Assembly: GCA_013812265.1 (NCBI GenBank)
Contig: JACCTQ010000330.1
Coordinates: 1-6,592, forward strand
Direction of reading: 5' to 3'
Length of the DNA stretch: 6,592 bases
Source of the DNA: Actinomycetota bacterium
Lineage (GTDB): Bacteria > Actinomycetota > Thermoleophilia > Gaiellales > Gaiellaceae
Below are positions 1-6,278 of the stretch, piece after piece (position 1 is the first letter of the stretch; every line of letters starts with the position of its first letter). The notes below the pieces were generated by a model, which was not told where the DNA came from, did no database searches, and saw only the letters and a program-made list of their open reading frames with translations. Both the position numbers and the translations under genes were made by a program.

Positions 1-26
1 GGCTTCGCCGGGCGGGGCGCCTCCTG

Positions 27-995
27 CTAGAGAATCACCACCGGCTTGCTCCCGGAGCCCGCCGATTGGTGGTTCCAGGCCCCGCTCACGTCCTCGAGCG
101 GGAAGGTCTCTACGTCGAGCTCGACGCGACCGGCCGTTGCGTGCTCCAGGAGCTCGAGGTAGGCACTGCCAAACTCGTCTCGAGCAACCGCGAAATTGCT
201 GTAGCCGAGAATCGATAGCTGCTTTCCGCGCACGGTACCCGAGAGCAGAGTCGTCTCGGGGGCGGCCGACTGTCCGATGTTCACGACCCGCGCACGAGGG
301 GCGGCTGCCTCCACCGCGGCGGCGAGCGGCGCGCCCCAGACGGGGTCGATGACGACTGTGGGCCCATCTCCGCCGCACGCTTCCTTCAGCCGAGCGGCGA
401 GCGTGTCGCCGTCGTCGAGCGACACGATGGCGTCCGCCCCGCGCCCGAGCGCCCGCCGGAGCACGTCTCGACGCCGGCCCGCGGCGACGATTCGCCGCGC
501 GCCCCGCAATCTCGCCGCCTGGAGCGCGACGCTCCCGACCGTCCCGGTTGCCGCGAGGACCAGCACGGTGTCGTCCGGGCCCACTGCGGCCCGGCGCGTC
601 GTCGCAGCCCACCCGGCGACGCCGGCGCACCCGCACGCGACGGCGACGGCCTCGTCCGCCTCTGCGGGAAGAGAAAATACTGCGTCGGCCGGGGCCGCCA
701 CGAGCTCGGCGAGCGTGCCGCCGCGCTTGACCCCGAGCCCCCCGCCGAAGAGGTACACCCGAGCACCCTCGGCCAGGACGTCTCCCCCGACGACCGTGCC
801 CACGGCCTCGCAGCCCGGGACGTACGGCAGCGGAGGATGCCCGCCGTAGAAGCGCCCGCCGCCGACAGCGATGTCGAGCGGATTCAGTGCAACCGCCTTC
901 ACCGCGACGAGTACGGCGCCGGCGTCGCGGGCAGGCCGGTCGAGCTCGTGAACCGCGGGAGGCTCCCCGATCTTCCCGATCTGAGCCGCGCGCAT
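27..995 (-). CDS. Zinc-less MDR-family NAD(P)H oxidoreductase (quinone oxidoreductase-like)
   Basis: A 322-residue medium-chain dehydrogenase/reductase counted from the ATG at 995; a TTG lies directly before it at 998. The N-terminal GroES-like domain carries the ALNPLD motif (about 36-41) and PGCEAVG (60-66), typical of the quinone oxidoreductase branch. The cysteine that binds catalytic zinc in alcohol dehydrogenases is replaced in the ALNPLD region, and no four-cysteine structural zinc lobe is present, so the enzyme is probably metal-free. The Rossmann domain has AATGTVG (148-154). A basic run (AGRRRD, about 172-177) after the second beta strand suggests preference for NADPH. The end (KPVVIL) is typical of the family. 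It is last in the operon, with no strong ribosome binding site, and may be translated by coupling to upstream reading. Family members reduce activated C=C bonds or quinones; the substrate here is unknown. The family is confident, the role is not. Confidence 0.88.
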   Translation of the reverse strand: MRAAQIGKIGEPPAVHELDRPARDAGAVLVAVKAVALNPLDIAVGGGRFYGGHPPLPYVPGCEAVGTVVGGDVLAEGARVYLFGGGLGVKRGGTLAELVAAPADAVFSLPAEADEAVAVACGCAGVAGWAATTRRAAVGPDDTVLVLAATGTVGSVALQAARLRGARRIVAAGRRRDVLRRALGRGADAIVSLDDGDTLAARLKEACGGDGPTVVIDPVWGAPLAAAVEAAAPRARVVNIGQSAAPETTLLSGTVRGKQLSILGYSNFAVARDEFGSAYLELLEHATAGRVELDVETFPLEDVSGAWNHQSAGSGSKPVVIL

Positions 996-1024
996 CAACG
1001 AATCAGCGCCTGCGCGGCGATCAT
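995..1024 (-). CDS. Possible 9-codon translational-coupling ORF
   Basis: The hydantoinase stop is part of an ATGA (1024-1021), which opens a short frame encoding MIAAQALIR. That frame ends in a TGA whose last base is the A of the downstream oxidoreductase ATG (TGATG at 997-993). Ribosomes finishing the hydantoinase could therefore restart, read nine codons and restart again on the oxidoreductase, which itself lacks a good Shine-Dalgarno. The overlaps are seen directly; a function in coupling is inference, and in GC-rich DNA such an arrangement can arise by chance. Confidence 0.25.
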   Translation of the reverse strand: MIAAQALIR

Positions 1025-2436
1025 GCCACCGCCTCGGCTCGCACCTCGTTCAGCCTCTCGCCGAAGCGAGCCCGCTTGACGAACCGGCCGATCCCCGGTC
1101 GGGCGACGAGCTCGCCCTCGTCGACCAGCACCTGCCCCCTGAGGAGAACCGTGACCGGCGCGCCGGTCACCTCGGTGCCTTCGTAGAGGTTGTAGTCGGC
1201 CTTCGAACGGTGTGTGTCCGCCGAGAGCGTCACCCGCTTGTCGGGATCGAAGAGAACGAGGTCGGCGTCCGAGCCAACCGCGATCGTGCCCTTCTTCGGG
1301 TAGAGGCCGAAGAGCTTGGCCGGGCTCGTCGCGAGCAGCTCGACCATCCGGTGCAGCGTGAGCCGCCCCGAACGGACCCCGAACTCGTGGATCATGTGCA
1401 GGCGGTTCTCGATACCGGGTCCCCCGTTCGGAATCTTCGAGAAGTCGTCGCGCCCCATCGTCTTCTGCCCGTCCCACCTGAACGCGCAGTGGTCGGTCGA
1501 GATCACGGAAAGGGTGTCGGTGCGAACCGCGTTCCACAGGTGCTCCTGGTGCTCCTTGCCGCGCGGCGGAGGCGTGTAGACGTACTTCGCCCCCTCGAAG
1601 TCCGGTCGCTCGAGGAATGAGTAGTCGATGAAGAAGTACTGCGTGCAGGTCTCGCCCCAGGTGTTCCACCCGGCCTCACGGGCCCGTGCGATCGGATCGA
1701 TGGCGTCCTTGCACGACACGTGTACGACATAGAGCGGCGAGCCTGCCACGCGCGCGAGCTGGATGGCCCGGTTCGTCGCCTCGCCCTCGGTCTCCGGGGG
1801 GCGGGTCAGCGCGTGGAAATGCGGCTCCGTCCTGCCCTCGGCGAGAGCTTGCTCGACGAGCACATCGATCGCGTCGCCGTTCTCGGCGTGCACCATCACG
1901 AGCGCCCCTGTCTCCGACGCGACCTGCATCGTCCTGAACAGCGTCTCGTCGTCGACCATCAGCGCGCCCTTGTAGGCCATGAAGAGCTTGTAGCTCGTTA
2001 CACCCTGGTCGGGCAGCGAAGCGAGCTCCTGCAGCGAGCCGCCCTCAGACAGGTCGGTCACGGCCATGTGAAAGCCGTTGTCGATGACCGCCTTGCCTTC
2101 CCGCTTCCCGTGCCACGTGTCGAGAGCCTCGGCGAAGCTCTGACCTTTCGCCTGGATGACGAAATCCACGTGGCACGTCGTGCCGCCGAACGCCGCCGAC
2201 GTCTGCCCGGACTCGAAGTCGTCTGCGGTGACTGTGCCGCCGAACGGCATGTCGAGGTGGGTATGCGGGTCCACGCACCCGGGCAGCACGTACTTGCCCG
2301 CCGCGTCGATCACCCTGTCGGCCTGCAGGTCGAGCGACTCGCCGATCAGGGACACCCGTTCGCTCTCGACGAAGATGTCCGCCACGTAATCGTCGGCCGC
2401 CGTGATGACACGGCCTCCCTTGATCAGAATCGACAT
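1021..2436 (-). CDS. hydA: Dihydropyrimidinase / D-hydantoinase
   Basis: A 471-residue cyclic amidohydrolase that opens the ring of dihydropyrimidines or 5-substituted hydantoins to N-carbamoyl amino acids in the cytoplasm. All binuclear metal-site residues are visible: H58 and H60 (DPHTHLD), the carboxylated lysine K150 (TSYKLFMAYKG), H183 (MVHAEN), H239 (VVHVSC) and D315 (STDHCAF). Y155 and N337 (NGGPGIENR) are the substrate-binding tyrosine and asparagine. With the ATG at 2436 these numbers match the standard D-hydantoinase numbering, which supports that start over the GTG at 2454; the GTG lies inside the ribosome binding site. Length is normal for the family and nothing is truncated. The gene follows an ABC importer and a hairpin, and is followed after 25 bp by an oxidoreductase. 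Whether the natural substrate is dihydrouracil, dihydrothymine or a hydantoin cannot be decided from sequence; allantoinase is less likely given the dihydropyrimidinase motifs. Confidence 0.95.
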   Translation of the reverse strand: MSILIKGGRVITAADDYVADIFVESERVSLIGESLDLQADRVIDAAGKYVLPGCVDPHTHLDMPFGGTVTADDFESGQTSAAFGGTTCHVDFVIQAKGQSFAEALDTWHGKREGKAVIDNGFHMAVTDLSEGGSLQELASLPDQGVTSYKLFMAYKGALMVDDETLFRTMQVASETGALVMVHAENGDAIDVLVEQALAEGRTEPHFHALTRPPETEGEATNRAIQLARVAGSPLYVVHVSCKDAIDPIARAREAGWNTWGETCTQYFFIDYSFLERPDFEGAKYVYTPPPRGKEHQEHLWNAVRTDTLSVISTDHCAFRWDGQKTMGRDDFSKIPNGGPGIENRLHMIHEFGVRSGRLTLHRMVELLATSPAKLFGLYPKKGTIAVGSDADLVLFDPDKRVTLSADTHRSKADYNLYEGTEVTGAPVTVLLRGQVLVDEGELVARPGIGRFVKRARFGERLNEVRAEAVA

Positions 2437-2440
2437 ACCG

Positions 2441-2449
2441 TCTCCTCTC
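2441..2449 (-). promoter_or_regulatory. Ribosome binding site of the hydantoinase gene
   Basis: Read on the minus strand this is GAGAGGAGA, a strong Shine-Dalgarno about 5 bases before the ATG at 2436. It fixes the start, because the alternative upstream GTG at 2454 would place the motif inside the coding sequence. Confidence 0.8.
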
Positions 2450-2457
2450 GCCACGCC

Positions 2458-2491
2458 GGTTGGCGGGGGCGGCGGAGCGCCCCCGCCAACG
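2458..2491 (-). terminator. Intergenic GC hairpin between binding protein and hydantoinase genes
   Basis: A perfect inverted repeat with 13-bp arms (GTTGGCGGGGGCG at 2459-2471 and its complement at 2478-2490) around a 6-base loop. It lies 10 bases past the binding-protein stop and ahead of the hydantoinase ribosome binding site. No T-run follows on the minus strand, so it is not a textbook intrinsic terminator. A partial terminator or an mRNA-stabilising hairpin that keeps the binding protein more abundant than downstream enzymes is the likeliest reading. The structure is certain from sequence; the function is inferred. Confidence 0.65.
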
Positions 2492-2500
2492 TGCGAGCTC

Positions 2501-3622
2501 CTATTTGCCGCCGGCTGTCAGCTTGATCGTTGCCTTCTTCCAGCGCTTCCCGGTGACGTCGACGCCTTGCCGCCGGAGCGTTGCGACCGCAGCCCGCGCC
2601 AGGTCGGTGCGGAAGGCGCCCTTCGGCGCCTTCTTGACCACCTTGAAGCGGCGCGAGATGCTCACCGTTCGGCTGTAGGACTTGGGATCCATGATCCCGA
2701 TGCCCTTCGGGGCGGGCCAGATGAGCGCGTTGATCTCGTTCATCTGCCAGGTCTGGTGCCCTCGAGGCAGCGCCGGCCCGTTCGCGAGCACGATCTTGAC
2801 GCAGTCGCGCAGATGGTCGCGGCAGTAGACCCAGCCCTTGAACGAAGCGGCGAGGAACTTGCGCGCGGTGGCCTGGTTGGCCTTGTCGCTGATCCAGTCG
2901 CCCCGCACGAAGATGCCGTCCTCGAGCATGCCCGTCCCGACGGCCTCCATCTTGATCACGTTCAGATCCTTGGGCTGGTAGAGCTTCCCCGTTTTCGAGT
3001 TCTTCGCCTCCAGTACCTGGGCCAGCTCGTTGTACGTCATGGCCGACGCCGCGTCGACCTGGCGCCGGAGAAAGAAATTCATGTCGAAGGGCTGCTGGAC
3101 GATCGTGACCCCTCTGTTTCGCGTCGGGTCCATTCCGAACTTGGTGAGGGCGGCAAAGACCTCCCATTCGTTTCCGCCGAGCCAGTTCGCCACCTTCTTG
3201 CCGCGCAGCTTCGCGATCGTGTTCAGCCCTGTGTCCTTCCAGGTCAACAGAGTAAGGCCGCTCCTCGTGAACACCTGCCCGATATTCACCAGGTTTGCGC
3301 CCTTGTCGCGTGCCGCCAGCTGGTTCGAGAACCAGTTGATGCCGAACTCCGCCTGCCGACCGGCGACTACCTGCTCCGGAATGATGTCCGGCCCGCCAGG
3401 CTTGATCCGAACGTCCAACCCCGCCTGCCGGTAATAGCCCTTCGCCTTCGCCGCGTAGTACCCGGCGAACTGAGCCTGCGTGACCCATTTCAGCTGAAGC
3501 GTGACCTTCGTCAGGCTCGAGCGCTCGGGCGCTGCGCCCGCGGACGTGCTGATGGCGGCTGCGGCCGCGACCGCTGCCGCAGCAGCGACGAGGACCGTCC
3601 CGATCATGTAGCTCGTCTTCAT
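2501..3622 (-). CDS. ABC transporter substrate-binding protein, NMT1/THI5-like
   Basis: A 373-residue periplasmic-type binding protein of the NMT1/THI5 (SsuA/TauA/ThiY) fold that would deliver the ligand to the importer encoded just upstream. The N-terminus is a Sec signal: a short basic start (MKTSYM), a hydrophobic alanine-rich core at about 7-26, and a likely AGA-AP cleavage site near residue 30. There is no lipobox cysteine. The mature protein opens with LQLKWVTQAQFAGYYAAKAKG (about 42-62), the hallmark of this family, followed by PGGPDIIPEQVVAGRQAEFG and a GGNEWE segment (149-154). The cysteine cluster of true THI5 pyrimidine synthases is absent, so it is a binding protein rather than an enzyme. 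C267 and C274 could form a disulfide. A GGGAGG ribosome binding site sits at 3626-3631. Relatives bind thiamine-precursor pyrimidines, riboflavin, sulfonates or nitrate; the hydantoinase next door favours a pyrimidine or cyclic ureide, by inference. Confidence 0.9.
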   Translation of the reverse strand: MKTSYMIGTVLVAAAAAVAAAAAISTSAGAAPERSSLTKVTLQLKWVTQAQFAGYYAAKAKGYYRQAGLDVRIKPGGPDIIPEQVVAGRQAEFGINWFSNQLAARDKGANLVNIGQVFTRSGLTLLTWKDTGLNTIAKLRGKKVANWLGGNEWEVFAALTKFGMDPTRNRGVTIVQQPFDMNFFLRRQVDAASAMTYNELAQVLEAKNSKTGKLYQPKDLNVIKMEAVGTGMLEDGIFVRGDWISDKANQATARKFLAASFKGWVYCRDHLRDCVKIVLANGPALPRGHQTWQMNEINALIWPAPKGIGIMDPKSYSRTVSISRRFKVVKKAPKGAFRTDLARAAVATLRRQGVDVTGKRWKKATIKLTAGGK

Positions 3623-3671
3623 CTTCCTCCCTCGTATGTCCTGTTCCGTCGGGGCGATTGTGGACTTTTTC

Positions 3672-4496
3672 TCACTCCCTTGCCGCCGGCAGCCAATGCA
3701 GCGTGACTCGCTCGATCAGGGCAATCGCAAGATAGAAGGCGATGCCGAACCCGGACGCCACCACGATTGCGGCCCATGCCTCGGCAAACGCGAAGATCTG
3801 GGCGCGACTCCGTATCAAGACGCCGAGCGCCTCGAACGACCCGCCGAAGTATTCGCCCACAACCGCACCGATCATCGCGAGCACGCTGGCCACCTTCATC
3901 CCGGTGAAGATGTAGGGCAGCGCCGTCGGGAGCCGCACTTGGCGAAAGATCGCCAACTCGCCCGCCCCATACGATCGCATCAGATCGATGGACGCAGGCC
4001 GCACGGAGGTAAGCCCGCGGAGAGCGTTCACCAGCACGGGAAAGAAGCAGAGAACGGCCGCGATCGCGATCTTCGAGCTTTTCGTGAGCGGCGAGAACCA
4101 GGCGTTCGTGATGGGAGCGAACGCGATGATGGGGATCGCGTTCGCCGCGATCGCGTACGGCATCAACGCCCGGCCGAGCCCTCGCCAGCGGGCGAGCAGA
4201 AGTGCGAGGGCCACGGCCGCCCCACAGCCGATGGCGAAGCCGCCGAGCGCCTCCTGGAACGTGAACCAGCCTGCGCGAAGCAATTCGTCGCGACCCTCCC
4301 AAAACGTCGTCGCGATGACCGTCGGCCTGGGGAGCAAGAAGTCCTCGATCGCGAAGATCCTGATCGCCTGCTGCCAGCCGACCAGGCCGAGCACGAGCAC
4401 CAGTAGGGCCGGCGCCCAGTCGCGTACCCGCCGGCCGACCAACTTCCCGAGTGCTCGCGGCACGGGCTGGACCGCGACGGGAGCCGTGGTGCTCAT
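3672..4496 (-). CDS. ABC transporter permease 2 (SsuC/TauC type)
   Basis: A 274-residue inner-membrane protein of the binding-protein-dependent permease family. Hydrophobic segments are visible near residues 29-46, 82-102, 112-130, 141-160, 192-215 and 240-262, the usual six-helix layout. The cytoplasmic EAA loop that docks on the ATPase is present as DLMRSYGAGE followed by VRLPTALPYIF (about 171-197). The ATG at 4496 overlaps the ATPase stop in an ATGA, so translation is probably coupled. It is clearly related to permease 1 of the same operon but not identical, suggesting that the two form a heterodimeric channel. The binding-protein gene follows after 49 bp. Confidence 0.93.
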   Translation of the reverse strand: MSTTAPVAVQPVPRALGKLVGRRVRDWAPALLVLVLGLVGWQQAIRIFAIEDFLLPRPTVIATTFWEGRDELLRAGWFTFQEALGGFAIGCGAAVALALLLARWRGLGRALMPYAIAANAIPIIAFAPITNAWFSPLTKSSKIAIAAVLCFFPVLVNALRGLTSVRPASIDLMRSYGAGELAIFRQVRLPTALPYIFTGMKVASVLAMIGAVVGEYFGGSFEALGVLIRSRAQIFAFAEAWAAIVVASGFGIAFYLAIALIERVTLHWLPAARE

Positions 4497-5296
4497 ACTG
4501 CCGGATCCCCCGCAGAGGCCTGCGCGGTCCCGCGCTCGCCGTCGGACCCCAGGTGAAGAGCTTCGCGCACCTCGGTCACGAGCTCGAAGAAGTGTGGGTC
4601 CTCACGCGTAAGCCCTGTACGAGGCTGCGGGAGATCGATGCTGACCACGTCCGAGATGCGACCCGGGCGGGCCGACATGACGACGACGCGCGTCGAGAGA
4701 AACACCGCTTCGGCGATCGAATGGGTGACGAAAACGATCGTGGAAGCGCTGCGCGCCCAGATCTGCAGGAGCTCGAGGTTGAGCCGCTCGCGGGTCATCT
4801 CGTCGAGCGCGCCGAACGGCTCGTCCATCAGGAGCAGCGCCGGATCGAAGGAGAGAGCCCGGGCGATCGACACGCGCTGCTGCATGCCGCCCGACAGCTG
4901 CCAGGGGTAGTGGTCGCCGAACCCGGTCAGCTCGACGAGCTCCAGCATCTCGCGAACGCGGCCTTTACGGCGGCGGCGGTCCCAGCCGGACAGCTCGAGC
5001 GGCAGCGAGATGTTCCGAAGTACGGTGCGCCAGTCGAATAGCACCGCGTCCTGGAAGACGATTCCGTACTCCCGGTCGATCCGCGCCTGGCGTGCCGTTT
5101 TGCCGTTGACCACCACGCGGCCCGAGCTGGGCTCGACGAGGTCGCCCATGATCCGCAGGAGCGTCGACTTGCCGCACCCGGACGGACCGATCAGCGAGAT
5201 GAACTCTCCCTGCTCGATCTTCAGCTCGATGCCCTCCAGCGCCGTGACGTCACGTCCGAAGGACTTCGACACTCCCTGCAGCTCGACGACACTCAT
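4493..5296 (-). CDS. ABC transporter ATP-binding protein (SsuB/TauB type)
   Basis: A 267-residue nucleotide-binding subunit that powers the importer. Motifs in order: Walker A GPSGCGKST (37-45), Q-loop FQDAVLFDW (81-89), signature LSGGMQQR (134-141), Walker B LLLMDEP (154-160), D-loop GALD (162-165) and the switch histidine in VTHS (H192). Everything needed for ATP hydrolysis is present. The start is the ATG at 5296, which overlaps the permease 1 stop as ATGA and has a GGAGA ribosome binding site at 5304-5308, 7 bases upstream. The same frame stays open far upstream through permease 1, but that part has no ABC homology and is a composition artefact. The Q-loop has VLFDW where many relatives have LLPW, a mild variation. 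Confidence 0.96.
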   Translation of the reverse strand: MSVVELQGVSKSFGRDVTALEGIELKIEQGEFISLIGPSGCGKSTLLRIMGDLVEPSSGRVVVNGKTARQARIDREYGIVFQDAVLFDWRTVLRNISLPLELSGWDRRRRKGRVREMLELVELTGFGDHYPWQLSGGMQQRVSIARALSFDPALLLMDEPFGALDEMTRERLNLELLQIWARSASTIVFVTHSIAEAVFLSTRVVVMSARPGRISDVVSIDLPQPRTGLTREDPHFFELVTEVREALHLGSDGERGTAQASAGDPAV

Positions 5297-6186
5297 GCCA
5301 CGTTCTCCGGAGCCCGGCGCACGACGAGCCGCTCGGCGAGATGAACGGCGATGAAGAACGTGATGCCGAGCAGAGCCGCGATGATATTCGTCGCCCAAAG
5401 ACTCGCCGGGTCGAGCGTGTAGTACTGGTTGAAGTTCAAGATGGCTCCGCCGAGCCCCTCCTGGATCGAGGACGGCAGCTCCCCGATGATGGCGCCGACC
5501 ACGCTCGCCGTGGCGGACACCTTGAGGGCCGAGAAGATGTAGGGCAGGGAAGCCGGCACGCGCACCTTCCACAACAGGCTCCAGCGGCCCGCGGCGTACG
5601 AGCGCATCAGTTCGACAGCGCGAGCGTCCGCCGAATGAAGCCCGCGGAGCGTATTTATCGTCACCGGGAAGAAGGTCAGGTAGGCCGAGATCACCGATAC
5701 CGAGAACCACGCCGGGACGTTCAGGCTGCCGAGGTACACCACGACGAGCGGAGCGACAGCGAGGATCGGCACCGTTTGGGACGCGATCACGTACGGCAGC
5801 AGGCCGCGTTGCAGCAGCCTGGAGTGGGCGAGCACGACACCGAGCGCGAAGCCCACGGAGGCGCCCAGGGCGAAGCCGACGGCAGCTTCCTTCGCCGTGA
5901 AGATCGCCGCGTCGAAGAGCAGCTCGATCAGTAGCGGCCCACCGGGCTGAAGGCGCTCGAACAACTGCCCGACGATCTCGTGGATCCGCGGCATGGTCGT
6001 CTCGTCGACGACGAACGGGCGAGTCCACCCCTCTCGCATCCAGAGCCAGCGATAAGCCTCCCAGCCGGCCCAGAGAGCAGCGAGGACGAGGACGAAAGTG
6101 CCGGCGCGGACGGCCAGATCGCCGAGGTGCTCCCTCGCGGTCGCGCGAGCCGATCTGCGAGGGATCGCAAGAGCGCTCGACGCCAC
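5293..6186 (-). CDS. ABC transporter permease 1 (SsuC/TauC type)
   Basis: A 297-residue permease, the first gene of the operon. Hydrophobic segments lie near 27-47, 96-121, 131-152, 159-178, 212-234 and 262-284. The EAA loop reads VELMRSYAAG followed by VRVPASLPYIF (about 191-218), closely parallel to permease 2. A longer stretch between the first and second helices (about 50-95) distinguishes it from its partner. The GTG at 6186 is chosen because an in-frame TAA lies at 6198-6196 and no other good start codon precedes the first membrane helix. No strong Shine-Dalgarno is seen before it, so initiation is either weak or on a leaderless or short-leader transcript. Confidence 0.92.
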   Translation of the reverse strand: MASSALAIPRRSARATAREHLGDLAVRAGTFVLVLAALWAGWEAYRWLWMREGWTRPFVVDETTMPRIHEIVGQLFERLQPGGPLLIELLFDAAIFTAKEAAVGFALGASVGFALGVVLAHSRLLQRGLLPYVIASQTVPILAVAPLVVVYLGSLNVPAWFSVSVISAYLTFFPVTINTLRGLHSADARAVELMRSYAAGRWSLLWKVRVPASLPYIFSALKVSATASVVGAIIGELPSSIQEGLGGAILNFNQYYTLDPASLWATNIIAALLGITFFIAVHLAERLVVRRAPENVA

Positions 6187-6278
6187 GGCTATTGCTTACC
6201 ACACTTCGGGCACCGATCGCTCCGCGGGGATCGACTGCAGAGGTCTCACTCTCGGCGAGTTCTTCTAAGCTGCGCGCT
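6187..6278. promoter_or_regulatory. Divergent promoter region between operon and M20 hydrolase gene
   Basis: This 92-bp gap is the only place where both transcription units can start, so it should hold both promoters and any shared operator. It contains an imperfectly centred inverted repeat, CGATC at 6214-6218 and GATCG at 6229-6233, flanking CCGCGG (6222-6227), and a CTGCAG palindrome at 6235-6240. These are candidate regulator sites, but short palindromes are common in GC-rich DNA. No strong -35/-10 pair is evident on the minus strand. Confidence 0.5.
6266..6271 (+). promoter_or_regulatory. Candidate -10 element for leaderless M20 gene
   Basis: TAAGCT fits the TANNNT pattern of actinobacterial -10 elements and ends 7 bases before the GTG at 6279. 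Transcription would then start at or next to the start codon, giving a leaderless mRNA; this agrees with the lack of a Shine-Dalgarno there. No convincing -35 is visible. Confidence 0.35.

Noticed and set aside
1..26. AGGAGG on the minus strand at 20-25 as ribosome binding site of a further downstream gene, or a terminator after the oxidoreductase
   Set aside because: No start codon occurs between the motif and the window edge 19 bases on, and the GC-rich tail shows only a 3-bp stem (GGC/GCC at 1-9) with no T-run. The window ends too soon to judge.
1720..2526. 268-codon plus-strand open frame opposite the hydantoinase
   Set aside because: Antisense to a gene with every catalytic residue present; the translation has no recognisable domain and is biased to arginine and histidine.
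2402..3706. 434-codon open frame on the plus strand opposite the binding protein
   Set aside because: It is antisense to a clear binding-protein gene, its product is arginine-, leucine- and proline-rich low-complexity sequence with no family motif, and such frames are expected in GC-rich DNA.
5297..6202. Long N-terminal extension of the ATPase frame, apparently a fusion protein
   Set aside because: The extension is out of frame with a well-supported permease over the same bases, has no ABC or other domain, and the ATPase has its own ATG with ribosome binding site at 5296.
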